A DNA stretch of 11,186 nucleotides from Desulfovibrio sp. OttesenSCG-928-G15 (lineage in GTDB: Bacteria > Desulfobacterota > Desulfovibrionia > Desulfovibrionales > Desulfovibrionaceae), in NCBI GenBank assembly GCA_030266525.1, contig JAJDIC010000071.1, forward strand, positions 1 to 11,186, in the 5' to 3' direction. Each line of letters opens with the position of its first letter. The first letter of the stretch is position 1. Below the pieces are notes generated by a model. That model had not been told where the DNA came from. It did no database searches and was given only the letters and a program-made list of their open reading frames with translations. Shown piece after piece: positions 1 through 6,967 of this stretch. The position numbers and the translations under genes were made by a program.

Positions 1-179
1 CGAATAGGCTTTCCCGGCCGCCCAAAATCAGCATAAAGCGGAGCAAACTCCCGCTCAAAGTTTTCCCAAGGAATCCTTTTTGCCAGAAGAAGCAAAGGGT
101 CTTTGGGGTCAAGCTGTTCCAGCAAATCCTGATACAAGAAATTACCTTGTTTCTGGCGCGAAGAGGGCTTTGGCTTCAT
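1..179 (-). CDS. IS5-family transposase, N-terminal part (runs off the left edge)
   Basis: The minus strand is open from an ATG at 179 to the window edge (59 codons). The peptide begins MKPKPSSRQKQGNF and continues through a segment reading FEREFAPLYADFGRPGKPIR. The FxxxFxxLYxxxGRPxxPIR pattern is, from memory, the N-terminal (DUF772) region of IS5-type DDE transposases. The catalytic DDE residues lie outside the window, so whether the gene is intact cannot be judged. A GGAG about 10 bases before the ATG can serve as ribosome binding site. The family call rests on motif recognition; the subgroup is not determined. Confidence 0.75.
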   Translation of the reverse strand, partial: MKPKPSSRQKQGNFLYQDLLEQLDPKDPLLLLAKRIPWENFEREFAPLYADFGRPGKPI

Positions 180-303
180 TGAAATACCGCTCCGTTTCAA
201 CCGGGTTTTTACCTCATTTACTACATTTCCTGTTGAAAACGCTACAGTATTCTTGAGCAATTTTCCATATATTTCATAGCGTTGAATGCTTTTTCAGGGC
301 CGA
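1..303 (-). mobile_element. End of an IS5-like insertion sequence (partial)
   Basis: The transposase start at 179 is preceded by about 120 bases of AT-rich non-coding leader, as expected between a transposase and its inverted end. Read on the minus strand, a plausible terminus is TCGGCCCTGAAAAAGC near 303-288. It abuts CTAG at 304-307, which fits the YTAR target-duplication pattern known for part of the IS5 family. The other end lies outside the window, so neither the inverted repeat nor the duplication can be verified, and the boundary may be off by several bases. Confidence 0.45.
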
Positions 304-506
304 CTAGATAGTGTACTCACGAGATGTCTTTTGCCCCCTGCCCGCGTTGAGGTCGTGGATGAAAAAGCCCACTCCCTTCTGGTGAACCTGTCGGCCCTTG
401 GCAGAGAACAACATCCAAACTCGTGACCACACTCTACGTCTAGCGCGTTTCGTGCGGAAAGGGGAGAGCCTTGCCGGGCAAGACGGGCGGGTAACGTGGC
501 GGCTGC
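180..506. other. Gene-free stretch: IS leader plus possible remnant of an interrupted gene
   Basis: Positions 180-303 are the presumed leader of the insertion sequence. From 304 to 506 the DNA is GC-rich. A plus-strand frame runs to a stop at 424-426 and ends ...DEKAHSLLVNLSALGREQ plus four residues. It has a more protein-like composition than the arginine-rich minus-strand frame at 304-531, so it may be the tail of a gene cut by the insertion, but I recognise no family. A short TTGCC/GGCAA inverted repeat lies at about 472-482 with a one-base spacer. No terminator with a T-run is visible after the epimerase. Confidence 0.3.
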
Positions 507-1535
507 TTACAAAAGGTGGGCGGCGTACCATTCTCCGGCTTTTTGCAGGCCTTGGCGTACTGTAAATTCCGGTTCGTAGCCCAGAAGGTTTTTGGCCCTG
601 CTGATATCGGCCAAGGAGTGGCGCACGTCTCCGGCTCTGAAATCGCGGTAAACGGCTTTGGCCGTTACCGCTTCGGGGTTGTGTTTGGCCACTTCGTTTT
701 TTATCAGGTCAAACAGCTCGTTAAGGGTGGTTCTTTGTCCTACGGCGATATTGTATACCGTGTTCCAGGCTTCATGATTGGCGGCGCAGGCGGCCAGCAG
801 GTTGGCCTGCACGCAGTTATCAATAAAGCAGAAGTCGCGTGAAGTTTCCCCGTCACCGTTGATGTACACGTCCTTGTTGAGAAAAACTCCGGCATACCAC
901 TGAGGAATAACAGCGGCATACGCACCTTCCGGGTCCTGACGCTGCCCGAAAATGTTGAAATAGCGCAGCCCGATAGAACGAAAGCCGTAGGTTCTGGCAA
1001 ATACTTCCGCGTACATTTCATTGACATATTTCGTCACGGCATAGGGCGAGAGTGGTTTGCCTATTCTGTCTTCCACTTTGGGCAGGGTCGGCTCATCGCC
1101 ATAGGTGGAGCTGGAGGCCGCGTACACAAAACCCTTCACTCCCGAGTCTCTTGCTGCCACCAGCATGTTCAGAAAACCGGTGATATTACTGGCGTTAGCT
1201 GTAATCGGGTCCTCTATGGAGCGCGGCACAGAGCCCAACGCTGCTTCATGGAGCACAAAGTCTGCGCCTTGGCAGGCTTTGCGGCAAGTTTCAAGGTCGC
1301 ATATGTCGCCTTTGATAAAAGTGAAGCGCTTCCCGTTTTCCGGGCCGACCAAATCCTGAACCATATCCAGGTTTTTCTGATAGCCGGTGGAGAAATTGTC
1401 CAGACCAACAACGCGCTGCCCATGCCGAAGCAGGGTTTCCAGAAGGTTGGAGCCGATAAAACCCGCAACGCCAGTAACAAGCCAGGTTTGAGGCCGGGCT
1501 TCAAGACGGGAGAGTAGCTCTGAGTAGGCAGACAT
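507..1535 (-). CDS. NAD-dependent UDP-sugar 4-epimerase (WbpP/Gne-like SDR)
   Basis: This 342-residue protein is an extended short-chain dehydrogenase/reductase, probably interconverting UDP-GlcNAc and UDP-GalNAc (or UDP-Glc and UDP-Gal, or their uronic acids) in the cytoplasm. Visible features are the NAD-binding GVAGFIG (22-28), the acidic residue in GLDNFSTG (44-51), the serine run SSS (141-143), the catalytic YAVTK (Y165, K169) and [10 protein letters not shown] (191-200). The N-terminal extension before the Rossmann motif and the [11 protein letters not shown] segment recall WbpP/TviC-type epimerases. Length is normal for the family. The ATG is preceded by AAGGAAG at good spacing. It is separated from the glycosyltransferase cluster by a 412-bp gap holding repeats and probably has its own transcript. 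Substrate cannot be fixed from motifs alone. Confidence 0.88.
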   Translation of the reverse strand: MSAYSELLSRLEARPQTWLVTGVAGFIGSNLLETLLRHGQRVVGLDNFSTGYQKNLDMVQDLVGPENGKRFTFIKGDICDLETCRKACQGADFVLHEAALGSVPRSIEDPITANASNITGFLNMLVAARDSGVKGFVYAASSSTYGDEPTLPKVEDRIGKPLSPYAVTKYVNEMYAEVFARTYGFRSIGLRYFNIFGQRQDPEGAYAAVIPQWYAGVFLNKDVYINGDGETSRDFCFIDNCVQANLLAACAANHEAWNTVYNIAVGQRTTLNELFDLIKNEVAKHNPEAVTAKAVYRDFRAGDVRHSLADISRAKNLLGYEPEFTVRQGLQKAGEWYAAHLL

Positions 1536-1617
1536 GATGCTTCCTTATACTTTGTACAGGGCAGGGCCGCTGGAAATTACGAATTCATGCAATATAAAAC
1601 TGTTTCTGTTGGTAGAA

Positions 1618-1699
1618 CCGAAAGGGGAGCGAAGCACCCCCGCCCCAGCTCTTAAGAAAGGGGAGCAAAGCAATCCCTTTCCTCTTATCTCTTCCCAAA
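1618..1699. repeat. 82-bp direct repeat, copy 1
   Basis: Bases 1618-1699 match 8604-8685 in the same orientation over 82 positions with two differences (G/A at 1648, A/G at 1670). The unit is itself built from two copies of a GAAAGGGGAGCRAAGCA core (starting at 1620 and 1656) and can fold into hairpins (GAAAGGG pairing with CCCTTTC). It lies in non-coding DNA. It could be one end of an integrative element or a member of a dispersed intergenic repeat family. Confidence 0.9.
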
Positions 1700-1807
1700 T
1701 GTGCTGGCTCCAGCCAGCTCTCCACTTCTCTCCCGAAAGGGCAGTTTTCAATAGATTGGACCAGTATCTCACCGAAATTGCTGGGCTCAATTTGTATAAA
1801 ACAGAAT

Positions 1808-1829
1808 AAACCGTTTCGAAAACCGTTTC
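1808..1829. repeat. Tandem AAACCGTTTC pair, left copy
   Basis: AAACCGTTTC occurs at 1808-1817 and again at 1820-1829, a 12-base period. The same arrangement is found at 8498-8519 beside the integrase stop, where the second unit is AAAGCGTTTC. An inverted GAAACGCT follows at 1907-1914. A role as a recombinase-binding (arm-type or core-type) site is inferred from position only. Confidence 0.6.
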
Positions 1830-1875
1830 CGACTTTGAGATAAGACCTTCTTAGCTTTGGGCATAGTCAGAAGCC

Positions 1876-1894
1876 TCTCTGGCAAAGCCAGAGA
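1876..1894. terminator. Hairpin downstream of the methyltransferase (weak terminator candidate)
   Basis: TCTCTGGC at 1876-1883 pairs perfectly with GCCAGAGA at 1887-1894 around a three-base loop. It lies about 55 bases past the stop of the last gene of the minus-strand cluster. No T-run follows on either strand, so intrinsic termination is uncertain; it may only mark or protect a transcript end. A smaller hairpin, CAAAGC/GCTTTG (1949-1963), covers the methyltransferase stop codon. Confidence 0.3.
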
Positions 1895-1947
1895 TTGAAA
1901 ACGTGCGAAACGCTCAAATCTGATTGCTCGACGTAATCTCCGTAGCG

Positions 1948-2502
1948 TCAAAGCGCTGCTTTGCGGATTTGGGCCACATAAAGCGTATTCAACCCGAAAA
2001 TAAACCCTTCCGTGTGTACTAGTTCCAAACCGGAGGCTCGCAGTATTTCGCTTACTTCTTTGCGGGTGAAACCGTAGACCTCCTCATGGGTCATACCGCG
2101 TTCTGCCTGATCCTCATCCCAGGGTTTGATTACAGCGTGCCAACACCTGGAAATAAACGGAGGTATCATCGTCATGATGAAACGCCCGCTAGGTTTGAGA
2201 AGCCTTACAGTTTCCCTGAGAAACTCCATTCGCTCGGGGATATGGTTTAATGCGGCAACACAGGTCACAGTGTCAAATGATGCATCGGGAAAAGGCAGGG
2301 TGGCCGAATTTTTCAAAATAACGTCCACACCTTCCCAAGGGTAGACATCCGCACCGACGCACGTTTTGTTGGCATGCTGCATTTTATAACGTGAGCACAA
2401 GCTGTTCCCCTCTCCGCAGCCAACATCAAGCAGATCGCCTTGCGCATGAGCAATCACCCGTGCCATGCGTTGCTCCTTGAGCCATTCCACAACAAATTTC
2501 AT
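1948..2502 (-). CDS. Class I SAM-dependent methyltransferase
   Basis: The start is taken at the ATG at 2502, giving 184 residues. This ATG overlaps the stop of the preceding gene (ATGA, 2499-2502) and has a GGAG about 8 bases upstream; an in-frame ATG at 2532 would add ten residues inside the upstream gene. The fold is a Methyltransf_11-type Rossmann domain: motif I LLDVGCGEG (24-32), acidic residue in GADVYP (50-55), then LPFPDASFDTVTCVAALNHI (69-88) and LLKPSGRF (101-108). Length is short for the family but complete. It is the last gene of a translationally coupled set with DUF2304 and GT2 genes, so a sugar or lipid-linked sugar is a reasonable substrate by context; motifs do not say. Confidence 0.85.
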   Translation of the reverse strand: MKFVVEWLKEQRMARVIAHAQGDLLDVGCGEGNSLCSRYKMQHANKTCVGADVYPWEGVDVILKNSATLPFPDASFDTVTCVAALNHIPERMEFLRETVRLLKPSGRFIMTMIPPFISRCWHAVIKPWDEDQAERGMTHEEVYGFTRKEVSEILRASGLELVHTEGFIFGLNTLYVAQIRKAAL

Positions 2503-2864
2503 ACTGTGTCTCCAGTGGAGGAAAAGGTACATAAAGCATCGCCGGCATCAAGCTTGGCGGCTTCCTTGATGGCAATATGACGGGCAAGCAGGGTAAGTTT
2601 TCTGTGTTGTCCATGTAAATGGACCAGAATGAGCAGCATAGCGTTAATCAATACGACGGAAAGCAGCGTCAGAACCAGATCAAGGCCCCGTCCAATACCA
2701 AACAGATGAGCTGCGACAGTGCTTATGTCCGGGAACCATGCCAGAAGAACAGCTACACAATAAATAAAAATTATCACATTACGCGTAATGCTACGCTTGC
2801 ACAGCAACATTGTGCAGTATGCCATAGACGCAAAGATGAGAGTGAGAAGGGTGGCAAGAATCAT
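2499..2864 (-). CDS. DUF2304-family small membrane protein
   Basis: The protein has 121 residues. Hydrophobic helices lie at about 2-21, 29-46 and 62-83, followed by a polar tail from about 85 that may be cytoplasmic. The segment from FPDISTVAAHLFGIGRG (44-60) into LDLVLTLLSV, a proline after helix 2 and a G-x-x-RG-x-D stretch leading into helix 3, matches my memory of DUF2304. Such proteins are frequently encoded beside GT2 polyprenyl-phosphate glycosyltransferases, as here. Function is not established; a role in membrane anchoring or flipping of the lipid-linked sugar is inference. Both ends overlap neighbours by ATGA (2861-2864 and 2499-2502), pointing to translational coupling. Confidence 0.75.
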   Translation of the reverse strand: MILATLLTLIFASMAYCTMLLCKRSITRNVIIFIYCVAVLLAWFPDISTVAAHLFGIGRGLDLVLTLLSVVLINAMLLILVHLHGQHRKLTLLARHIAIKEAAKLDAGDALCTFSSTGDTV

Positions 2865-3547
2865 TTGAAAAAATATCCTGTGAAAAGTTCCATAAGAACG
2901 CGTAGCGCGTCTGAATTTTTCTGCCCTTTTCGAATGGAGTATTCCGTGTATGCTATGGTGACAGGATACTCCACATAAGGAATTTTGTGGGACACTATGT
3001 AATTGAGTATCTCGGAAGCGTGGGCCATTCGGTTCTGGGTAAAGGCGAACTGCATTGCAAAGGCCCGCCGCATTATGCGAAAGCCGTTGTGGACATCTTG
3101 AAAATTGCCGCCGGATGTGAGCTTGGTAAAATAAATAGCCAATTTCAGAAGTATTTTTCGACGTGGAGAAATATTGACAACCTTTCCCATAAAACGGTTG
3201 CCTAAGGCAATCATTGCCCCGCTGTCCTGCAGGGCTTTTGCCATGGGAAGAATTTCGGCGGCATCATGTTGCCCATCAGCGTCAAAAGTAACGATATATT
3301 CCGCACCCATCGCGAGGGCATATTCAATCCCGGTCTGCAAAGCCGCGCCTTGTCCAAGATTGACCGGGTGGCGTAATACATGGGCACCAGTCCTCAGGGC
3401 GGTATTGCCGGTGTTGTCGGACGAAGCATCATCCACTACCACGACTTTGGGAATATACTGAAAAACCGATCGAAGCGTTTTCTCGATTTGTTCTTCCTCA
3501 TTATACGCAGCCATGACTGCCCATATTGTGTCGATTTCCATATCCAT
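2861..3547 (-). CDS. GT2 glycosyltransferase (polyprenyl-phosphate sugar synthase, DPM1/GtrB-like)
   Basis: This 228-residue GT-A enzyme probably transfers a sugar from a nucleotide donor to undecaprenyl phosphate at the inner membrane face. Visible are the N-terminal AAYNEEEQIEKTLRSV (13-28), the nucleotide-binding VVDDASSDNT (37-46), NLGQGAALQTGI (63-74), the metal-binding DADGQHD (89-95) and the acceptor-site region DVHNGFRIMRR (151-161), with a KGQ near 208-210 as in dolichol-phosphate mannosyltransferases. There is no C-terminal pair of membrane helices as in GtrB proper; the adjacent DUF2304 protein may compensate (inference). ATG 3547 and ATG 3541 are both possible, with weak ribosome-binding sequence for each. 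Six bases separate it from the upstream gene; it overlaps DUF2304 by ATGA. Sugar identity is unknown. Confidence 0.88.
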   Translation of the reverse strand: MDMEIDTIWAVMAAYNEEEQIEKTLRSVFQYIPKVVVVDDASSDNTGNTALRTGAHVLRHPVNLGQGAALQTGIEYALAMGAEYIVTFDADGQHDAAEILPMAKALQDSGAMIALGNRFMGKVVNISPRRKILLKLAIYFTKLTSGGNFQDVHNGFRIMRRAFAMQFAFTQNRMAHASEILNYIVSHKIPYVEYPVTIAYTEYSIRKGQKNSDALRVLMELFTGYFFK

Positions 3548-3553
3548 TCCAAT

Positions 3554-3922
3554 TCAGCTGAGTGCGACAAGAAGAATACCCAGACTCAGAAAAAAAAGCC
3601 CCGCCAGCAAAAGAGGGTTGAGGGGCTCGTGCAAAAAAAGAACCCCCCCGGCAGTGACGAAAAGCAGGCTGAAAAAAGTGGCCGGGTAAGCTCTGGATAA
3701 AGGCAGAAAACTTAGCAACCATACCCAGTAGATAGTCAGGACGCCATACAGGATTGCAGCTATCCAGAAAAAGCCGTCACTTGCCAGGGCCAACATTCCC
3801 TGCAAACCGCCCTGTTCTTCCAAGATGGCGGCATTGCGCTGAGCGGCCACTTTGAAGAGTATCTGGCCAATGCCCATACCCAGTGCGAATATCAACAGTA
3901 AAACGAAATGAAAAATTTTCAC
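3554..3922 (-). CDS. EamA/SMR-type small membrane protein (ArnE/F-like flippase candidate)
   Basis: I take the GTG at 3922 as start (122 residues) because GAGGG lies about five bases upstream; the GTG at 3934 has no visible ribosome binding site. Four hydrophobic helices are evident, at about 4-24, 51-70, 78-98 and 101-121. The helix-1 motif GIGQILFK (17-24) and the PLSRAYPATFFSLLF...FLHEP stretch (74-100) match the DMT superfamily single-domain proteins, such as ArnE/ArnF, which are thought to flip undecaprenyl-phosphate-linked aminoarabinose. Placement just before a polyprenyl-phosphate GT2 supports a lipid-linked-sugar flippase over drug efflux; substrate is inferred. It probably shares a transcript with the GT2 gene 6 bases downstream. 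Confidence 0.78.
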   Translation of the reverse strand: MKIFHFVLLLIFALGMGIGQILFKVAAQRNAAILEEQGGLQGMLALASDGFFWIAAILYGVLTIYWVWLLSFLPLSRAYPATFFSLLFVTAGGVLFLHEPLNPLLLAGLFFLSLGILLVALS

Positions 3923-4035
3923 AGGGGCCCTCACTCGAAGCGTGACCAGAAATTGCCTGGCTGTATTATTCCCAACGTGAACCCAAAATATTTACTACTT
4001 TCAAAACTCCTCATTGCATCAAGAATGTCCCGGAG

Positions 4036-5517
4036 CTAGCGTTCCCGTTTAAAGTATTTGTGCCCAAGAGGCAAAGCGCCCAAGTTCACCTTGGTAAAGG
4101 TGTTGCCATGCGAATCAGTGAAAGAGTCTTCGGCAAGCATTGTTTTCCAACTGCCCCTTGTGGTCATAAGCAAGACGCCATCTATATTGCGGTTATCAGC
4201 GGCCATAAACTCTTCCAAGGGCGGCAGCATAACATGAACCGCGTCAGGTGCCACATAGAGTCCCTGCCCATATGACAGCAGCACGGAGCCAGGTAAAAAT
4301 ACTTGCGCGGCATGCATTGGCGCCTGCGTTAACCGCGCTGCCGTGATCGGGGTTTTGCCGTCAGCCAGGGCGGTGCGCAGCAAGGCAGGGCTGCGGTAGA
4401 CTCTTCCTGAGGCAATGAGTAGCGCGATACATAGGATTCCTGTGGCAATGCGCTTTTTTTCACTAAAAGCGACAACAGCCGTAAGGGCCGCCAAAGTCAA
4501 AAGAGGAATGGACGGCAGGAAATACCGTTCCGGCATGCTTCTTGTGTATGAGCAAAGCACACAGACAATCAGACCATACAGAAGCCCCACCACCATCATC
4601 CTTTTGCCGGGGACGGATATTCTTTTCCAAAAACAGACGCAAAGCAGCAAGGGAATCAGGGCGACTTGCTTGAAGAAAATCCGAATGTGGTTGAGCAGAT
4701 TTCCCAGCCATTCAAAAGAGACTACAGACAAAAGATATTGGGTGAAATGTAAATAAAAATCTTGCGCGCTGTTCCCATAATCAAAAAGGGTATTTGCAAA
4801 CCGTGCAATTAAAAAAAAGGGAAGAAATACGACAAAACAGATGAGACCATTTTTACAGTATGTTCTGAGATTCGTTGTTTTCGGATTGAGAAAAATCAAT
4901 AGTGGAAAAAAAAGGATGATTACTTCCCGAAACAGATAGCCACAACCAAATAACAAAGCACTCACCCATACTTTTCCGCGTAATTGGGCCAACGCGGCAC
5001 AACACACAAAGAAAAACATGGTCATATCCGTGATCGGGCGGCCTACATTGTCGAGCATGTCTCTATGCAAAAAAACCAGAAGCACGAAAATAACACTGAG
5101 AAGACGGTCTTTTACCAGCAGAAACGCCATTGCATAAAGAACACCACCCGCCGCTGTCGAGAAAGCAAAGGTCAACCACAAGGAATTGATCAGGCTGAAA
5201 TCTCCCCGCAAAAGCCCCAGCAACCCTATGCTGATGGTAAACGCGGGGCTGGGATATGCGTACCCTTGTTCGCCATAAGACGCACCGCCGTGCTCGAGAA
5301 AATCGGTATACGCAAGCGAAGCTGGCATAAACCGGCCCTCCAGCACGATGCTTTTTCCCGTTACCATATATCGGGCGGCATCCATCCATTCCAAATCGCC
5401 GCAAAGAGAAATACTCAACGCGCAAATAACAGCTGCCGACAGGAAACAAAAAGCAAGAGGCGCAATATGCAGCTGTTTGGACGTATATGAACGATACATG
5501 GAGGGCGTGGAGGGCAT
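4036..5517 (-). CDS. Polytopic membrane glycosyltransferase, GT-C/GT39-like
   Basis: The 493-residue protein has about 10-11 hydrophobic segments from residue 20 to 370 and a soluble C-terminal region of about 120 residues. The first extracytoplasmic loop carries acidic residues (GDLEWMDAARY, 40-50), the position of the catalytic D/E in GT-C enzymes that use polyprenyl-phosphate sugars. The SMPERYFLPSIPLL segment (327-340) resembles the late conserved helix of PMT/ArnT-type proteins. It is smaller than ArnT (~550) and I cannot name a family with certainty. It would transfer the lipid-linked sugar made by the downstream GT2 to a periplasmic acceptor. The ATG at 5517 is the first in frame; an ATG at 5499 is an alternative. 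It is the first gene of the minus-strand cluster; the next starts 113 bases downstream. Confidence 0.7.
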   Translation of the reverse strand: MPSTPSMYRSYTSKQLHIAPLAFCFLSAAVICALSISLCGDLEWMDAARYMVTGKSIVLEGRFMPASLAYTDFLEHGGASYGEQGYAYPSPAFTISIGLLGLLRGDFSLINSLWLTFAFSTAAGGVLYAMAFLLVKDRLLSVIFVLLVFLHRDMLDNVGRPITDMTMFFFVCCAALAQLRGKVWVSALLFGCGYLFREVIILFFPLLIFLNPKTTNLRTYCKNGLICFVVFLPFFLIARFANTLFDYGNSAQDFYLHFTQYLLSVVSFEWLGNLLNHIRIFFKQVALIPLLLCVCFWKRISVPGKRMMVVGLLYGLIVCVLCSYTRSMPERYFLPSIPLLTLAALTAVVAFSEKKRIATGILCIALLIASGRVYRSPALLRTALADGKTPITAARLTQAPMHAAQVFLPGSVLLSYGQGLYVAPDAVHVMLPPLEEFMAADNRNIDGVLLMTTRGSWKTMLAEDSFTDSHGNTFTKVNLGALPLGHKYFKRER

Positions 5518-5615
5518 GGTTTTACTTACTCGTAATACATACGCTGGTTCGGATTTTAGCTAACAACCTGTTTTGCTTGTTCGGATAGCCTATTGTGTTG
5601 AGCATGATAATATGA

Positions 5616-5651
5616 AGATAAAATACTACACCATTGAATCTACTACATCAA
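5616..5651 (-). promoter_or_regulatory. Candidate sigma-70 promoter for the glycosylation cluster
   Basis: On the minus strand TTGATG (5651-5646) is separated by exactly 17 bases from TAGTAT (5628-5623), each 4 of 6 matches to consensus. It lies in AT-rich DNA with an expected start near 5616 and a leader of about 100 bases before the ATG at 5517. This is sequence resemblance only. Confidence 0.4.
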
Positions 5652-5857
5652 GTTGAGGTGGCAACCAAAATATGGCTTAAACAGTCGATGCAAAGTGAAG
5701 AAAATATGTTACATCCGTGTTCACAACACCTGGCGCGAATCGGCCATATATCATAACGGGCTCAAGGGGGGCGTCCACCTCGTCAGAGGGCAGATCAGTT
5801 TTCGATAGACAATACACCATCTGGTTAATCCGTCTTTTTTTCTTCTTGTTAAAATCC

Positions 5858-5987
5858 ATGATATTGTCCAACGATAATTCCTTTTGGAATATCAGTGAGG
5901 TTCTCATGCGACATTTCGTGGACAATATCATCTTGTCTGACAAACGGTTGAAGAACAAGATGAGGGATTTGTTCTCCACAAAATCCC
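5858..5987. other. Three adjacent or overlapping stem-loops
   Basis: ATGATATTGTCCA (5858-5870) is perfectly inverted as TGGACAATATCAT (5919-5931), enclosing 48 bases that hold a smaller ATTCC/GGAAT hairpin (5877-5890). The second stem, TCATCTTGT (5928-5936) with ACAAGATGA (5955-5963), shares its left edge with the first, so the two are partly exclusive. The third pairs GGGATTTGT (5964-5972) with ACAAAATCCC (5978-5987) with one bulge. No T-run follows. Mutually exclusive stems suggest a regulatory RNA or an operator, but nothing ties it to a known class. Confidence 0.5.
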
Positions 5988-6147
5988 AAATTGCGAAAGG
6001 ATGCCCCCTCGGCCCTGCTTCAAAGGCAAAAAGCAGCCCGTCAAAATTGACACCTACCCCGCAAGCGGGCACCCAAATAACAGCCCTCCTTTGCGGAACC
6101 GCGGAAGTGTGATGTGTGGGGATTGCCTTCCCCTATGCCCAAAATGC

Positions 6148-6272
6148 AAAGGCAAGCCGGTGGAAAAAGAAAAAGCGCAAAGCCCAAGAGAGGAATAAAA
6201 ACAAAGGAAGAAAGCAAAAATTGCTACCAATGCTCCACCTATTTCCCTTTTCCACTGGCAGCCTTTGCCTTT
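6148..6272. repeat. ~105-bp element with inverted ends, copy A
   Basis: The left end GCCGGTGGAAAAAGAAA (from 6156) is the near-inverse of TTTCCCTTTTCCACTGGC (6242-6259), and the match extends outward through AAAGGCAA (6148-6155) and TTTGCCTTT (6264-6272). The interior shares AAAGCGCAA, GCCCAAGA, GAAGAAAGC and GCTACCAATGC, in order, with copy B 518 bases away. The inner hairpin here is AGCAA/TTGCT. It looks like a small non-autonomous mobile repeat or a structured RNA element, not a gene. Confidence 0.65.
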
Positions 6273-6547
6273 CGTCTTTCCGCGTTTTGCTTTGTGCGGA
6301 ACGACTGACCACGCCCTGAGGCGACTGGTCACGCTCTGCACACACTTTTTCTGCGAGACTGCCCACGCTGCAAGCGAATGGACACCTGCAGCAATGCCTT
6401 TTTGCTTCTTTTCGGACTTGACGCGGACGGTCGCCTTGAACCTTCCTTGCCTTTCCGTTTATCTTTCCGGCATGAGGCGGCGGGTATGTTTCAGCAGTGC
6501 AGTCAGGTGCGAAGCCCAAAGCGATAAAGCAGAAATGCGCACTTAGA

Positions 6548-6957
6548 GTATTCCCGATTGGGAATACGTGCGCTCTGCGAGCGCAAAGCAAATATAGAGA
6601 CATGCGGAAAATGGCAATATTGGGCAGCTTAAGGCAAAAGACATGAGGAGGCCGAAGCGGCCTCCAAAAACAGGCCAGTGGAAAAGGGAAAAGCGCAACG
6701 GCCCAAGATAAGAATCGAAAGCCGAAACGAAGAAAGCGGACTCGCTACCAATGCGACAGCTATTTCCCTTTTCCACAGGCAGCTTTTGCCATGCGCCGCC
6801 TGAAGGCGCGGCGCATGGCTCTTGTCTCTTGCGGCACCCGTGGGTGCCGCTCTTCTCGGTCCCAATGGAGTAACGCACATCGTCCGGGGGTACCGAGAAC
6901 CAAACGCACAAGTGCAGGGAGCTGGCTTTAACGGGGGTCCAGGGGGTGTCCCCTTGG
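6548..6957. other. Succession of perfect hairpins, possible structured transcript
   Basis: Stems seen: GTATTCCC/GGGAATAC (6548-6567); TGCGCTC/GAGCGCA (6569-6585); GGAGGCCG/CGGCCTCC (6647-6665); the inverted ends of copy B (6674-6780); GCCATGCGCCGC/GCGGCGCATGGC, 12 bp (6788-6819); GCGGCACCC/GGGTGCCGC (6831-6850); TTCTCGGT/ACCGAGAA closing 31 bases (6853-6899); and CCAGGGGG/CCCCTTGG with one G-U pair (6939-6957). The series runs directly into the terminator at 6968-6999. No frame through it looks coding. The strand is suggested by that terminator but not proven. Confidence 0.45.
6674..6780. repeat. ~105-bp element with inverted ends, copy B
   Basis: GCCAGTGGAAAAGGGAAA (6674-6691) is inverted with one mismatch as TTTCCCTTTTCCACAGGC (6763-6780), enclosing 71 bases. 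It is homologous to copy A in the same orientation (107 against 104 bases between matching ends). The internal hairpin is AGCG/CGCT, replacing AGCAA/TTGCT of copy A, so pairing is kept while the bases differ. Confidence 0.65.
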
Positions 6958-6967
6958 CAAGATTACG

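Larger units (their letters stand above)
1536..1947. other. Gene-free 412-bp gap rich in repeats and hairpins
   Basis: No coding sequence is supported here. The 91-residue plus frame (1534-1809) and the 81-residue minus frame (1545-1790) are translations of the 82-bp repeat and its flanks. The gap holds that repeat (1618-1699), a perfect 6-bp hairpin with loop TCCA (1703-1718), two tandem AAACCGTTTC copies (1808-1829) and an 8-bp hairpin (1876-1894). The part next to the epimerase is AT-rich, as in a promoter region, but I could not pick a convincing -35/-10 pair. Confidence 0.6.

Noticed and set aside
304..531. 75-residue minus-strand frame after the epimerase
   Set aside because: Arginine-rich translation of GC-rich DNA that overlaps the epimerase end, with no ribosome binding site and no recognisable domain.
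5677..6112. Two overlapping 131-residue frames on opposite strands
   Set aside because: They cover the same bases, contain the stem-loops, are low in complexity in the middle and have no clear start signal; at most one could be real and neither shows a domain.
6001..6198. 65-residue plus frame with CxxC pairs (CGDC, CPKC)
   Set aside because: It could pass for a zinc ribbon, but there is no ribosome binding site, the frame ends inside repeat copy A, and the rest is proline/lysine-rich without a family look.
6133..6911. Minus-strand frames sharing an LPVEKGN pattern (156 and 122 residues)
   Set aside because: The shared peptide comes from the ~105-bp repeat copies A and B, so similarity reflects the repeat and not a gene family.
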